NCBI RefSeq assembly: GCF_042433915.1
Contig: NZ_JBHLUN010000010.1
Span: forward strand, 275,454-339,453
Direction of reading: 5' to 3'
DNA from: Roseomonas elaeocarpi
GTDB lineage: Bacteria; Pseudomonadota; Alphaproteobacteria; Acetobacterales; Acetobacteraceae
Length of the DNA stretch: 64,000 nucleotides
Shown: one piece after another, positions 24,828-34,066 of the stretch
Layout: each line of letters begins with the position of its first letter
How positions within the stretch are numbered: position 1 is the first letter of the stretch
Program-made: the position numbers and the translations under genes
Notes under the pieces: model-generated
What the model was told of the DNA's origin: nothing
Database searches by the model: none
What the model saw: only the letters and a program-made list of their open reading frames with translations

Positions 24828-26231
24828 ATGCGTTTGAGGATGCTCGCGGCCCTGCCCGTTTCCGGGGTCCTGCTGGGGCTGACCGCCGCCTGGGTTCCGG
24901 CCGCCCATGCTGACACCGTGACCGCGCTGTGGTGCCGCCCGGCAGCCAGCACGGGCACGAATGCCGACCTGCGGATCGAGATCCGGGGCGACACGGCCAC
25001 CGTGATCAGCGGCGGCACGCGCATCCTGGCACCCGTCCGGCGCAGCATGGTGGCCTATGTGCTGGCCATGCCCAATGGCGGCAGCATGCGCATCCAGGGC
25101 CAGGGCGCGACCACCTGGAAGAGCACCTGGCCCCGTTTCGAGCAGTCCTACAGCTGCCGCAACACGCCCCCTTCGCTGCCCACCGGCGGCGGCGGGAGCT
25201 TCAACGGCCAGCCGGGTCTTTCCGCCTCCTCCTCCCTCGGCGGTGCCGGGGGTATGGGGGGCGATCCGCTTTCGGCCCTGACCGGCGGTGCTGGCGCAGG
25301 GGCCGGCACGCAGATGGACCCGGCCGCAGCCCAGGCCGCAGCGATGAGCGGCAGCCTGGGTACCAGCCTCGGCGGCGCTGGAGCATCATTGTCCGGAGGA
25401 GGACTCTCCGCCGGCGCCGGGTTGGGCGGCGCTGCCGCAGGGGGACTTGGCGCTTCGGGACTTGGCGCTGCGGGTGTCGGCACCTCGGGAGTCGGCGCCT
25501 CCGCGCTGGGCGGCGGTGGCGGCGGCAGTGGCGGGTTTCGCCGCTCAGGCTCCTCCAGCTCGAACGGCGACAACGCCGCCGTCGGCTTCGGGGCGGCCGC
25601 CAGTTCGGGCGACAGCGACTCCGCCACCGGCTTCAGCTCCGCCACGGGCTTCGGCTCCGTCGCGTCCGGCATGACGGGCGGCATCGGCGATACCTCGTCC
25701 GGTGGCACGTCCCTCACCCGAAGTGGCACCCAAGGTGGCACTCAGGGTGGAGCCCAAGGCGGCCTGCAGGGAGCAAGCCAGAATAGCAGCCAGAACGGCG
25801 CGCCGGGCGGCAGCCTCGGCAGCGCTTCGGCGGGCGGGATTGGCAGCGGCATGGGCGGCACACAGGGGGCGGGCGACGACGACGCCACGATGAACCCGGT
25901 TCTGCCGGGGGCGCAGGTTCCGTTCGGTGGCCAGGCGGTGGACCTCGCGGGGCCGATGGACCCCTTCAGCACCTCGGACTCCAGCCTGACCACCGGCCCG
26001 TCCTTTATTCCGTCCCGTTCCGGCTTCGGCCCTTCGGGCGGTTCGAACTTCGGTCCCTATCCCGGCACAACGCCATCGGGCGGGGCCTTCGGGGACTCGT
26101 ACCAGGGGCAGTCTTCCGTGGGCCCGTATCCGGGCTCCTTCTCGGGCCCGGCAGCCCTGTGGTCTTACGGGTGGTCTTCCAGCCAGACGCAGAACCAGCT
26201 CCCGGCCAACGCGCCCCGCACCCGCTACTAG
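24828..26231 (+). CDS. Exported Gly/Ser-rich low-complexity protein
   Basis: A 467-aa protein. Residues 1-28 form a clear Sec signal (LAALPVSGVLLGLTAAWVPAAHA). Residues 29-115 look like a small folded domain with two cysteines (C36 and C105) and repeated beta-like stretches. The remaining 350 residues are low complexity, with GLGASGLGAAGVG-type repeats around 190-225, then GTQGGTQGGAQGGLQG near 300-320, and a Pro/Gly/Ser tail rich in GPYPG. The DNA is correspondingly repetitive. It is not assigned to a known family. It could be a surface or matrix protein, or a periplasmic domain carried on a long flexible tether. Confidence 0.75.
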   Translation: MRLRMLAALPVSGVLLGLTAAWVPAAHADTVTALWCRPAASTGTNADLRIEIRGDTATVISGGTRILAPVRRSMVAYVLAMPNGGSMRIQGQGATTWKSTWPRFEQSYSCRNTPPSLPTGGGGSFNGQPGLSASSSLGGAGGMGGDPLSALTGGAGAGAGTQMDPAAAQAAAMSGSLGTSLGGAGASLSGGGLSAGAGLGGAAAGGLGASGLGAAGVGTSGVGASALGGGGGGSGGFRRSGSSSSNGDNAAVGFGAAASSGDSDSATGFSSATGFGSVASGMTGGIGDTSSGGTSLTRSGTQGGTQGGAQGGLQGASQNSSQNGAPGGSLGSASAGGIGSGMGGTQGAGDDDATMNPVLPGAQVPFGGQAVDLAGPMDPFSTSDSSLTTGPSFIPSRSGFGPSGGSNFGPYPGTTPSGGAFGDSYQGQSSVGPYPGSFSGPAALWSYGWSSSQTQNQLPANAPRTRY

Positions 26232-26248
26232 GCGCGCGGCCGGAGGGG

Positions 26249-27292
26249 TCAGGCGCCCTCGCCGCCCAGGAAGCCGTCCAGGAAGCGGCGGAGCAATCCG
26301 CCCAGCTGTTCCACCGCGTAGCCGCCCTCCTGCACGACCGCGGTGGGCAGGCCGAGCGCCGCCACGCGCTCGCCCGCGCGCGCAAAACCCTCCGCCGTAA
26401 CAGACAGGGCGTTCAGCGGCTCGTGCTCCGAGGCGTCGAAGCCGAGGCTCAACACCAGCGCGGCGGGGGCGAAGCGACGGATGGCCGTGACGGCCTCGTC
26501 GATGGCCGACAGCCAGGCCGCGTCGCCGCTGCCCAGCGGCAGCGGGCGGTTGAGGTTGAACCCCTGCCCTGCGCCGGCGCCCCTTTCCCCGGCATGGCCG
26601 ACATACCAGGGGTAATAGCGGTTCGGATCGCCATGGACGGAGGCGAAGAACACGTCCGGCCTTTCCCAGAAGATGCCCTGCGTGCCGTTGCCGTGGTGGC
26701 TGTCGATGTCGAGCACCGCGACCCGCGCGGCGCCACACGCCCGCAGATGCTCGGCAGCGATCGCGGCGTTGTTCATGTAGCAATGGCCGCCGGCACGCAG
26801 GGCATAGGCGTGGTGCCCGGGCGGACGGGCCAGGGCGTAGGCATGGCGCCCGGCCGCCGCTTCCCCGGCCGCCGCCAGCGCGCAGGCCGCCGCGGCCTCG
26901 GCGGCGGCCCAGGTGTGCGGCCCGATCGGGCAGGCGGTGTCGGCCACGTACCAGCCGACCTGCCCGATGATCGTGCCGGAACGCTCGCACCCTTGCGCCA
27001 GCATCTCGGGCGAGGGGTGCATGTTGGGCACCGGTTCCGGCCCGGCGCCCGGCATAGCCTGCCAGGCCTCGAAGGCGCCCCCGAGGAAGTCGAGGTATTC
27101 CGCCGGGTGCACGCGCTCCAACGCCGCCCGCTCAGGCGGTGGGGGTGCGGCGATGTCGAGCCCCATGGCGGCGCAGGCGCCGAGCAGCGCCCGGGCGCGG
27201 TCGGGCACCTCGAAATGCGGCCGGAGCTGCCCGCGCTGGAGAAAGAACGCCGGCGCGTGGTCGAGCTGCCGCTCATGCCAGAAGACCTTCAT
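26249..27292 (-). CDS. Histone-deacetylase-family zinc deacetylase (acetylpolyamine amidohydrolase-like)
   Basis: A 347-aa hydrolase that removes acetyl groups from acetylpolyamines or similar amides. The active site is evident: ARPPGHHA (H160/H161), GGHCYMNNAA, zinc ligands D197 and H199 in DIDSHHGNGTQ, a second Asp in SLGFDASEHEP, and the general base/Tyr region in VVQEGGYAVEQL. Length and order fit bacterial class-II-like HDACs (AphA/HdaH type). The gene is convergent with the Gly-rich gene, 17 bp apart. Substrate cannot be told from sequence alone. Confidence 0.9.
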   Translation of the reverse strand: MKVFWHERQLDHAPAFFLQRGQLRPHFEVPDRARALLGACAAMGLDIAAPPPPERAALERVHPAEYLDFLGGAFEAWQAMPGAGPEPVPNMHPSPEMLAQGCERSGTIIGQVGWYVADTACPIGPHTWAAAEAAAACALAAAGEAAAGRHAYALARPPGHHAYALRAGGHCYMNNAAIAAEHLRACGAARVAVLDIDSHHGNGTQGIFWERPDVFFASVHGDPNRYYPWYVGHAGERGAGAGQGFNLNRPLPLGSGDAAWLSAIDEAVTAIRRFAPAALVLSLGFDASEHEPLNALSVTAEGFARAGERVAALGLPTAVVQEGGYAVEQLGGLLRRFLDGFLGGEGA

Positions 27293-27431
27293 GCCGATCG
27301 TGCATCCCCTGCGGTGTGCTCACCCCGCCCCGGCCGGGGCGCGGTTGCGGTCGATCATGCGGCCGGGGCGGCGGCACCGGAAGCCCAGGCGGACGGCGCC
27401 CGGGATGGGTTCAGGCCGCACGGCGCCTCAT

Positions 27432-27465
27432 GCCATGTGGAAGACGTAACCCTCCTCCACATGGC
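27432..27465. promoter_or_regulatory. Inverted repeat between the deacetylase and 2-hydroxyacid dehydrogenase genes
   Basis: GCCATGTGGA and TCCACATGGC form a perfect 10-bp inverted repeat with a 14-base spacer, about 140 bp upstream of the deacetylase gene and downstream of the dehydrogenase stop. It may be an operator or part of a dehydrogenase terminator. Confidence 0.35.
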
Positions 27466-27542
27466 GGTCTTCGTGGCGTCCGGCGCATGGCCGCTCTACC
27501 AGCCCCATGCGCGATAGAGGTCGAAGCCCCTGCGGCCCGGCG

Positions 27543-28484
27543 TCAGACCACGGCACTCGGCAGCGGCTCACCCGCGAACTGGGCTGCGAGGTTGCGCAGC
27601 ACGATCCGCCCCATCTCGAGGCGCGTTTCCACCGTGGCGCTGGCCCGGTGCGGCTGCAGCACCACCTGATCCATGCCGAGCAGCGCTTCCGGCACGCGTG
27701 GCTCATCGGCGAAGACGTCGAGGCCGGCGCCGCCGAGGCGGCCATCCTGAAGGGCCCGCACCAGCGCGTCCTCGTCCACCACGCTGCCGCGCGCGACGTT
27801 CACCAGCACGCCATCGGGTCCCAGCGCCTCGATCACCGCCTCGCTCACCAGCCCGCGCGTCGCGGCGCCACCGGACACGGCGACCACCAGCACGTCGCAG
27901 TCCCGCGCCAGCGTCAGCGCATCGGCAACGAAGCGGTAGGGCACGTCGGGCACCGGGTTGCGGTTGTTGTAGCTGATGGGCATGCCGAAGCCTTCGGCCC
28001 GGCGCGCCACGGCGCGGCCGATCTGGCCCAGGCCCAGGATGCCGAGGCGAGTGCCGCTGACCTTGCGCGACATGGGCGGCGCGACGCCCCCGCTCCACTG
28101 GCCGGAGCGCACGAAGCGGTCGTTCGCCACGGTCTGCCGCAGGGTGGCGAGCACCAGCGCCATGGCCATGTCGGCCACGTCCTCGGTCAGCACGCCGGGC
28201 GTGGTGGTGACGCGGATGCCGCGCTCCCGCGCGTAAGACAGGTCCACCGCGTCGGTGCCGATGCCACTGACCGCCACGATCTCGAGCTTCGGCAGCGCTT
28301 CCATCAGCGCGCGGGACGCGCCCTTCACGCCGCCCGTCACCACGCCGCGGATGCGCGGACCGACCTCGCGCAGCAGCGCCTGCGCGTCCGCGGCCGCGTA
28401 GAGCCGGTGCACCGTGTAGGTGGCGTCGAGCTCCGCCTCGGTCGGCTCCGGCAGGGGTTGGATCATCAGGATCTCGGCGGTCAT
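27543..28484 (-). CDS. D-isomer-specific 2-hydroxyacid dehydrogenase (hydroxypyruvate/glyoxylate reductase-like)
   Basis: A 313-aa NAD(P)H-dependent enzyme; ATG 28484 is preferred over an upstream GTG at 28508 because GGAG lies 8 bases before it. The Rossmann motif is GILGLGQIGRAVARR. The catalytic Arg lies in the NVARGSVVDEDAL segment, the Glu in DVFADEPRVPEALL, and the His in VVLQPHRASAT. The NRNPVPD cofactor loop fits NADP preference. It probably reduces glyoxylate, hydroxypyruvate or another 2-oxo acid, and may feed the nearby sugar-acid locus. A LysR gene lies upstream on the same strand. Confidence 0.9.
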   Translation of the reverse strand: MTAEILMIQPLPEPTEAELDATYTVHRLYAAADAQALLREVGPRIRGVVTGGVKGASRALMEALPKLEIVAVSGIGTDAVDLSYARERGIRVTTTPGVLTEDVADMAMALVLATLRQTVANDRFVRSGQWSGGVAPPMSRKVSGTRLGILGLGQIGRAVARRAEGFGMPISYNNRNPVPDVPYRFVADALTLARDCDVLVVAVSGGAATRGLVSEAVIEALGPDGVLVNVARGSVVDEDALVRALQDGRLGGAGLDVFADEPRVPEALLGMDQVVLQPHRASATVETRLEMGRIVLRNLAAQFAGEPLPSAVV

Positions 28485-28633
28485 CGGCTTGCTCCGGAAG
28501 ATCGGCACGGGTTCGGGCGACGCGGTCCGGATGCCGGCACGCCGGCGGGTCGAACCACCACCGACACCTGGACCGCGTCGCCCCAGGTCGCCGCATAAGG
28601 GCCGGGCCCGGCGCCGAGGTCAAACAACGAGGC

Positions 28634-29572
28634 TCAGGCCGCGGGACACGGAGGGCCGTCCCGCACCGCGGCACCGGCGGGAAGCTGCGCCACCTCCCGC
28701 CGCAGGACGTCCAGCACGGCCAGCAGGGCGGGCGTGGCGTCGTCCTCGCGCGTGACGGCGAAGAGCTCGGTGGAAGGCGTATCGGCGTCCAGCACGCGGT
28801 AGCGGATGCCGGGCATCCCCAGGCGCCGCGCGGATTCGGGCACGATGGCGAGGCCCAGCCCGGCGCTGACCAGCGGCAGGATCGTGTGGATCTGGCTGAT
28901 GTGCTGCACGTAGTGCGGCAGCGCCCCGGCCCGGCGCAGCAGGTCCGACACCAGACCGTGGAAGTACTGCCCCTCGGTCGGCGAATACATCACCAGGTCC
29001 TGCCCCGTCAGGGCCGCGAGGGGAAAGGCCCCCTCGCCCGCGGCGAAGGGATGCGCCTCGGGCACTGCGAGCAAAAGGGACTCGCGCCAAACGCCCAGCG
29101 TCGCCACCCCGCGCGAGTCGAAGGGCGGCCGCGCGAAGCCGAGGTCGATGCGGTGGCTCGCCAGCCCTTCCACCTGCTCGCGCGTCATCATCTCATGCAA
29201 TGCGAGGTCGATGCCCGGCAGGGCGTGGCGCACGGCTGACACGAAGCGGGGCAGGAAGCCGAAGCTGGTGCCGGCGGTGAAGCCGATGGTGACCGAGCCC
29301 GCCTCACCCCGTGCCGCGCGCCGCACCGCCACGGCCGCCCCTTCGGCCATCTGCAGCAGCCGCCGCGCTTCCGACAGGAAGGTCCGCCCGACCGGGGTCA
29401 GCCGCACGGAGCGGCTGTTGCGCTCCAGCAGCTGCACGCCGAGTGCCCCTTCCAGCAGCTGCACCTGGCGGCTCAGCGGCGGCTGGGTCATGTGCAGGCG
29501 CATCGCCGCGCGGCCGAAATGCAGCTCCTCCGCCACGGCCACGAAGCAGCGCAGCTGGTTCAGCTCGAACAT
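28634..29572 (-). CDS. LysR-family transcriptional regulator
   Basis: A 312-aa regulator. The N-terminal helix-turn-helix (MFELNQLRCFVAVAEELHFGRAAMRLHMTQPPLSRQVQLLE) is canonical, and the effector domain starts around residue 92 (GSVTIGFTAGTSF). It is divergent from the 2-oxoglutarate-semialdehyde dehydrogenase gene, 173 bp away. That is the usual layout for a LysR protein controlling a neighbouring catabolic operon, so it probably responds to a sugar acid or its breakdown product. The alternative target is the 2-hydroxyacid dehydrogenase just downstream on the same strand. Confidence 0.92.
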   Translation of the reverse strand: MFELNQLRCFVAVAEELHFGRAAMRLHMTQPPLSRQVQLLEGALGVQLLERNSRSVRLTPVGRTFLSEARRLLQMAEGAAVAVRRAARGEAGSVTIGFTAGTSFGFLPRFVSAVRHALPGIDLALHEMMTREQVEGLASHRIDLGFARPPFDSRGVATLGVWRESLLLAVPEAHPFAAGEGAFPLAALTGQDLVMYSPTEGQYFHGLVSDLLRRAGALPHYVQHISQIHTILPLVSAGLGLAIVPESARRLGMPGIRYRVLDADTPSTELFAVTREDDATPALLAVLDVLRREVAQLPAGAAVRDGPPCPAA

Positions 29573-29622
29573 CGATCCAGCTTCCGCATTACTGCATCCA
29601 GTTTATGTCTTGGACAGGCATG

Positions 29623-29633
29623 GATAGCCTATC
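29623..29633. promoter_or_regulatory. Candidate LysR operator
   Basis: GATAG-C-CTATC is a short perfect dyad in the 173-bp divergent region between the LysR gene and the dehydrogenase gene. Position fits a LysR box; the match is short. Confidence 0.3.
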
Positions 29634-29745
29634 TAGAAGACTGACCAAAGAGAGGCCAATCTCCGCGGCGGAACGCAGCCCGGCTTCCATCCGGGCGCCA
29701 CGCCTGAGAAGGCCCGACCGATACGTCGGTCATGGAGGATGTGCG

Positions 29746-31326
29746 ATGCAGTTGACGGGTGAGATGCTGATCGGGGGCGCCGCGGTGCTCGGCCACGATG
29801 CCGAGATCCAGGCGATCAACCCCGCCACCGGGGAAACCATGCAGCCGGCCTATCCCGGCGGTGCCGGCGCCGAGGTCGAACGGGCCTGCGCCCTGGCCTG
29901 GGAGGCCTTCGACACCTATCGCGCGCTGAGCCTGGAGGAGCGCGCCACCTTCCTCGAAACCGTGGCGGCCGAAATCCTGGAACTGGGCGACGCGCTGGTG
30001 GAGCGCGCCTGCGCCGAGAGCGGCCTGCCGCGCGGGCGCATCGAGGGCGAGCGCGGCCGCACCGTCGGCCAGCTGCGCCTGTTTGCCCAGGTGGTGCGCG
30101 AAGGCTCCTGGATCGGCGTTCGCATCGACCCCGCCCTGCCCGACCGCAAGCCCATGGCCCGCGTGGACCTGCGCCAGCGCCAGATCCCGCTGGGCCCGGT
30201 GGCGGTGTTCGGCGCCTCGAACTTCCCGCTCGCCTTCTCGGTGGCCGGCGGCGACACGGCCTCGGCGCTGGCCGCCGGCTGCCCGGTGGTGGTGAAGGCC
30301 CATTCCGCGCATCCCGGCACCTCCGAGATGGTGGGCCGCGCCGTGCAGGCGGCGGTGCGCAAGTGCGGCCTGCCCGAGGGCGTGTTCTCGATGCTGTTCG
30401 GCTCCGGCTCCAAGGTTGGGCAGGCGCTGGTGGCGGACCCGCGCATCAAGGCGGTGGGCTTCACCGGCTCGCGCTCCGGCGGCACGGCGCTGATGAAGAC
30501 GGCGGCCGCGCGTCCCGAGCCGATCCCGGTCTATGCCGAGATGAGCTCGATCAACCCGGTCTTCCTCCTGCCCGCCGCCCTGAACAAGCGCGCCGCGGAG
30601 ATCGGCAAGAGCTTCGTGGGCTCGCTGACCATGGGCGCCGGGCAGTTCTGCACCAACCCGGGCCTCGTGCTGGCGGTCGAGGGGCCGGATCTCGACGCCT
30701 TCCTCGCTTCCGCCCGCACCGCGTTGGAAGCGGCGCCGGCCTCGACCATGCTGACGCCGGGCATCCTCAAGGCCTACCAGGAAGGCGTCGCTCGCCTGAA
30801 GGGCCATGCCGACGTGGAGCAGGTGGCCGAGGGCCAGCTCTGCTCCGGCCCGACGCAGGGCCAGGCCGCGCTGTTCGTCACCGACGCCGCGAAGTTCATG
30901 GCCGACGTGGCGCTGGAAGAAGAAGTCTTCGGCGCCGCCTCGCTGGTGATCCGCTGTTCCGACGTCGCCACCATGAAGGCCGTGGCCGAGAAGCTGGAAG
31001 GCCAGCTCACCGCCACGATCCAGATGGAGGACGGCGACGTCGAGCACGCCCGCGCCCTGCTGCCCACGCTGGAGCGCCGGGTCGGCCGCATCCTGATCAA
31101 CGGCTACCCCACGGGCGTCGAGGTCAGCCACGCCATGGTGCATGGCGGCCCCTACCCGTCCACGGCGGACGGTCGCTCCACCTCGGTCGGCACGCTGGCG
31201 ATCCAGCGCTTCCTGCGTCCCGTCTGCTACCAGGACTTCCCCGAGGCGCTGCTGCCCGAGGCGCTGCGCGACAGCAACCCGCTGGGCATCTGGCAGCGCG
31301 TCGAGGGCGAGCTGCGCCGGAACTGA
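29746..31326 (+). CDS. 2-oxoglutarate semialdehyde dehydrogenase (aldehyde dehydrogenase family)
   Basis: A 526-aa NAD(P)-dependent dehydrogenase that should oxidise 2,5-dioxopentanoate to 2-oxoglutarate, the last step of non-phosphorylative pentose and hexarate pathways. The start is ATG 29746 behind GGAGGA; the longer upstream frame is not conserved. Visible residues are N159 (GASNFP), K184 (VVKAHSAHP), GFTGSRSGG for cofactor, E265 (YAEMSSINP) and C302 (GAGQFCTNPG). Length and the 'AGQFCTNPG' form match this subfamily rather than succinate-semialdehyde enzymes. First gene of the LysR-adjacent catabolic set, followed by an IlvD/Edd dehydratase. Confidence 0.88.
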   Translation: MQLTGEMLIGGAAVLGHDAEIQAINPATGETMQPAYPGGAGAEVERACALAWEAFDTYRALSLEERATFLETVAAEILELGDALVERACAESGLPRGRIEGERGRTVGQLRLFAQVVREGSWIGVRIDPALPDRKPMARVDLRQRQIPLGPVAVFGASNFPLAFSVAGGDTASALAAGCPVVVKAHSAHPGTSEMVGRAVQAAVRKCGLPEGVFSMLFGSGSKVGQALVADPRIKAVGFTGSRSGGTALMKTAAARPEPIPVYAEMSSINPVFLLPAALNKRAAEIGKSFVGSLTMGAGQFCTNPGLVLAVEGPDLDAFLASARTALEAAPASTMLTPGILKAYQEGVARLKGHADVEQVAEGQLCSGPTQGQAALFVTDAAKFMADVALEEEVFGAASLVIRCSDVATMKAVAEKLEGQLTATIQMEDGDVEHARALLPTLERRVGRILINGYPTGVEVSHAMVHGGPYPSTADGRSTSVGTLAIQRFLRPVCYQDFPEALLPEALRDSNPLGIWQRVEGELRRN

Positions 31327-31333
31327 CGGGCCG

Positions 31334-31359
31334 CGGGCGGCGGTTCAGGCCGCCGCCCG
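31334..31359 (+). terminator. GC-rich hairpin between dehydrogenase and dehydratase genes
   Basis: GGGCGGCGG (31335-31343) pairs with CCGCCGCCC (31350-31358) around TTCAGG, extended by a C-G pair. There is no T-run, so it may act as a partial terminator or an mRNA-stability element inside the operon. Confidence 0.45.
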
Positions 31360-31441
31360 TCCCACCACCCGCGGGGCGCGGACCCGCGTCAGAAAACCTT
31401 TCCCGCCGTTACCCGATGCCGTGCCCGCGGCCTGGAACGGC

Positions 31442-33268
31442 ATGAGCACCACGAAAGATCGAGCGATGTCGCAGTCCGACCCCAACCTGCCTCCTGCCGG
31501 CCTGGAGCCGGACAGCGGCGAGAACTCGCCCCAGCCGCGCCGCCGCAACCCGTCCGAGTTCCGCTCGCGCCGCTGGTTCGGCCCGGCCGACCTGCGCTCC
31601 TTCGGCCACCGCTCGCGCGCCATGCAGATGGGCTACTCGCCCGAGGAATGGACCGACAAGCCGGTTATCGCGATCATCAACACCTGGTCCGACCTGCAGC
31701 CCTGCCACACGCACTTCAAAACGCGCGTCGATGACGTGAAGCGCGGCATCCTGATGGCGGGCGGCTTCCCGGTGGAGCTGCCGGCGCTCTCGCTGAGCGA
31801 AAGCTACCTCAAGCCCACCTCCATGCTCTACCGCAACATGCTGGCCATGGAGACGGAGGAGCTCCTGCGCTCCCACCCGATCGACGGCGCGGTGCTGATG
31901 GGCGGCTGCGACAAGACCACGCCGGGCCTGCTGCTGGGCGCGACCTCGATGAACATCCCGGCGATCTTCGTGCCGGCAGGCCCGATGCTGCGCGGCAACT
32001 GGGGCGGCAAGACGCTGGGCTCGGGCTCCGACAGCTGGAAGTACTGGGACGAGCTGCGCGCGGGCAAGATCACCGACCAGGACTGGCTGGGCGTCGAGGG
32101 CGGTATCGCGCGCTCCTATGGCACCTGCATGACCATGGGCACGGCCTCCACCATGACCGCCATCGCGGAATCGGTAGGCATGGTGCTGCCGGGCGGCTCC
32201 TCGGTGCTGGCGGCCGATGCCGGCCACATCCGCCTGAGCTCCGAGTCCGGCCGCCGCATCGTCGAGATGGTCTACGAGGACCTGACCCCGCAGAAGATCC
32301 AGACGCGCAAGGCCTACGAGAACGCCATCGCGGTGGCCATGGCGATGGGCTGCTCCACCAACGCCATCATCCACCTGATCGCCATGGCGCGCCGCGCCGG
32401 CCAGGACATCGGCCTCGACGATTTCGAGCGTTACTCCCGCAAGGTGCCGGTGATCGGCAACGTCCGTCCCTCGGGCAACACCTACCTGATGGAGGACTTC
32501 TTCTACGCCGGCGGCATCCGTGGCCTGATGAACAACATCCGCGAGCACCTGCACCTCGACTGCCTCACGGTGACCGGCCGCACGCTGGGTGAAAACATCG
32601 AGGGCGCGAAGATCTACAACGACGACGTGATCCGCCCGACCTCGAACCCGATCTACGGCGAGGGCTCGCTCGCGGTGCTCAAGGGCAACCTCGCGCCCGA
32701 CGGCTGCGTCATCAAGCCCGCCGCGATGGACCAGAAGTTCCTCAAGCACTCCGGCCCGGCCGTGGTGTTCGACGACTACCCTTCCATGAAGAAGGCCGTG
32801 GAGGACGAGGATTACCCCTTCACGCCCGACACGGTGATGGTGCTGCGCAATGCCGGCCCGCAGGGCGGGCCGGGCATGCCGGAATGGGGCATGCTGCCGA
32901 TGCCCAAGAAGCTGCTGAAGATGGGCCTGCGCGACATGATGCGCATGTCGGATGCCCGCATGAGCGGCACGAGCTACGGCGCCTGCGTGCTGCACGTGGC
33001 GCCGGAATCCTTCGTCGGCGGCCCGCTGGCGCTGCTGCGCACCGGCGACATCGTCACGGTGGACGTCGAGGCGCGCTCCATCCGCATGGAAATCTCCGAC
33101 GAGGAGATGGCAGCGCGCCGCGCGGCCTGGAAGGCGCCGGAGCGCCGCTACGAGCGCGGCTACGGCTGGATGTTCTCGAAGCACATCCAGCAGGCCGACC
33201 AGGGCTGCGACTTCGACTTCCTGCGCACCGAGTTCGGCGCGCCGGTTTCCGAACCCGTGATCTACTGA
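31442..33268 (+). CDS. IlvD/Edd-family sugar-acid dehydratase (arabonate dehydratase-like)
   Basis: A 608-aa Fe-S dehydratase (584-600 aa is usual for sugar-acid members). ATG 31466 is an alternative start. Cluster ligands are C88 (SDLQPCHTHF), C156 (MGGCDKTTPG) and C229 (YGTCMTMGTASTM). The long hydrophilic N-terminus and IlvD core resemble pentonate/hexonate dehydratases more than the branched-chain enzyme. Next to a 2-oxoglutarate-semialdehyde dehydrogenase, it most likely converts a pentonate or hexarate to its 2-keto-3-deoxy derivative. The second dehydratase of the classic pathway (DHDPS family) is not in the window. Confidence 0.88.
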   Translation: MSTTKDRAMSQSDPNLPPAGLEPDSGENSPQPRRRNPSEFRSRRWFGPADLRSFGHRSRAMQMGYSPEEWTDKPVIAIINTWSDLQPCHTHFKTRVDDVKRGILMAGGFPVELPALSLSESYLKPTSMLYRNMLAMETEELLRSHPIDGAVLMGGCDKTTPGLLLGATSMNIPAIFVPAGPMLRGNWGGKTLGSGSDSWKYWDELRAGKITDQDWLGVEGGIARSYGTCMTMGTASTMTAIAESVGMVLPGGSSVLAADAGHIRLSSESGRRIVEMVYEDLTPQKIQTRKAYENAIAVAMAMGCSTNAIIHLIAMARRAGQDIGLDDFERYSRKVPVIGNVRPSGNTYLMEDFFYAGGIRGLMNNIREHLHLDCLTVTGRTLGENIEGAKIYNDDVIRPTSNPIYGEGSLAVLKGNLAPDGCVIKPAAMDQKFLKHSGPAVVFDDYPSMKKAVEDEDYPFTPDTVMVLRNAGPQGGPGMPEWGMLPMPKKLLKMGLRDMMRMSDARMSGTSYGACVLHVAPESFVGGPLALLRTGDIVTVDVEARSIRMEISDEEMAARRAAWKAPERRYERGYGWMFSKHIQQADQGCDFDFLRTEFGAPVSEPVIY

Positions 33269-33286
33269 GCCGAGAAGAAGCACCCC

Positions 33287-34003
33287 ATGGCGCTCAAGCC
33301 CGAGACCCGCGACAAGCTGCGCAAGGTCAGCACCGCGACGCTGGCCAGCACGCTCTACAAGCGCGGCCTGCGCAACCAGTTCATCCAGGACGTGCGTCCG
33401 CTGCACCCGCTGACCGACAGCATGGTGGGTGAGGCCTTCACGCTGCGCTACATGCCGGCGCGCGAGGACCTGAACGACATGTCGGTGTTCCGCGACCCGG
33501 AGCACCCGCAGCGCAAGGCGGTGGAGATGTGCCCGCCTGGCGCCGTGCTGGTGATGGACAGCCGCAAGGACGCGCGCGCGGCCTCGGCCGGCGGCATCCT
33601 GGTGACGCGGCTGATGGCGCGCGGCGTGGCCGGCGTCGTCACCGACGGCGGCTTCCGCGACAGTGCCGAGATCGCGACGCTGGAAATGCCGGCCTTCCAC
33701 AGCCGCCCTTCCGCGCCGACCAACCTGACGCTGAACCAGGCGATCGACATCAACGTGCCGATCGGCTGCGGCGACGCGCCGGTGTTCCCAGGCGACGTCG
33801 TGGTGGGCGACAATGACGGCGTGATCATCCTCCCCGCGCACCTGGCGGACGAGCTCGCCGAAGAGGCCACCGAGATGACGGCCTACGAGGACTTCGTGAC
33901 CGAACGCGTCCGCGACGGCGCCACCATCCGGGGCCTCTACCCCGCGACCGACCCGAAGAACCTCGAGCTCTTCGCGGAATGGCGCAAGGCGAACAACCGC
34001 TAA
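33287..34003 (+). CDS. RraA-like aldolase/decarboxylase
   Basis: A 238-aa member of the RraA / 4-hydroxy-4-methyl-2-oxoglutarate aldolase family. The active-site pattern is G102-G103...R124-D125 (AGGILVTRLMARGVAGVVTDGGFRD), followed by IGCGDAPVFPGDVVVGDNDGV. Family members cleave 4-hydroxy-2-oxo acids or decarboxylate oxaloacetate, and the E. coli founder RraA inhibits RNase E. The position 18 bp after the dehydratase supports an aldolase acting on the deoxy-keto acid, perhaps replacing the missing second dehydratase. A strong hairpin follows. Confidence 0.85.
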   Translation: MALKPETRDKLRKVSTATLASTLYKRGLRNQFIQDVRPLHPLTDSMVGEAFTLRYMPAREDLNDMSVFRDPEHPQRKAVEMCPPGAVLVMDSRKDARAASAGGILVTRLMARGVAGVVTDGGFRDSAEIATLEMPAFHSRPSAPTNLTLNQAIDINVPIGCGDAPVFPGDVVVGDNDGVIILPAHLADELAEEATEMTAYEDFVTERVRDGATIRGLYPATDPKNLELFAEWRKANNR

Positions 34004-34034
34004 GGCCCAGGCCCTCGGGGCCGGGGCTTCCGTG

Positions 34035-34066
34035 ATGTGCCACGCCGGGACGCCGGCGTGGCACAT
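34035..34066 (+). terminator. Strong terminator hairpin after the sugar-acid operon
   Basis: ATGTGCCACGCCGG (34035-34048) pairs perfectly over 14 bp with 34053-34066 around GACG, followed by TGCGTTTCT. It ends the dehydrogenase-dehydratase-aldolase transcript. Confidence 0.7.
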
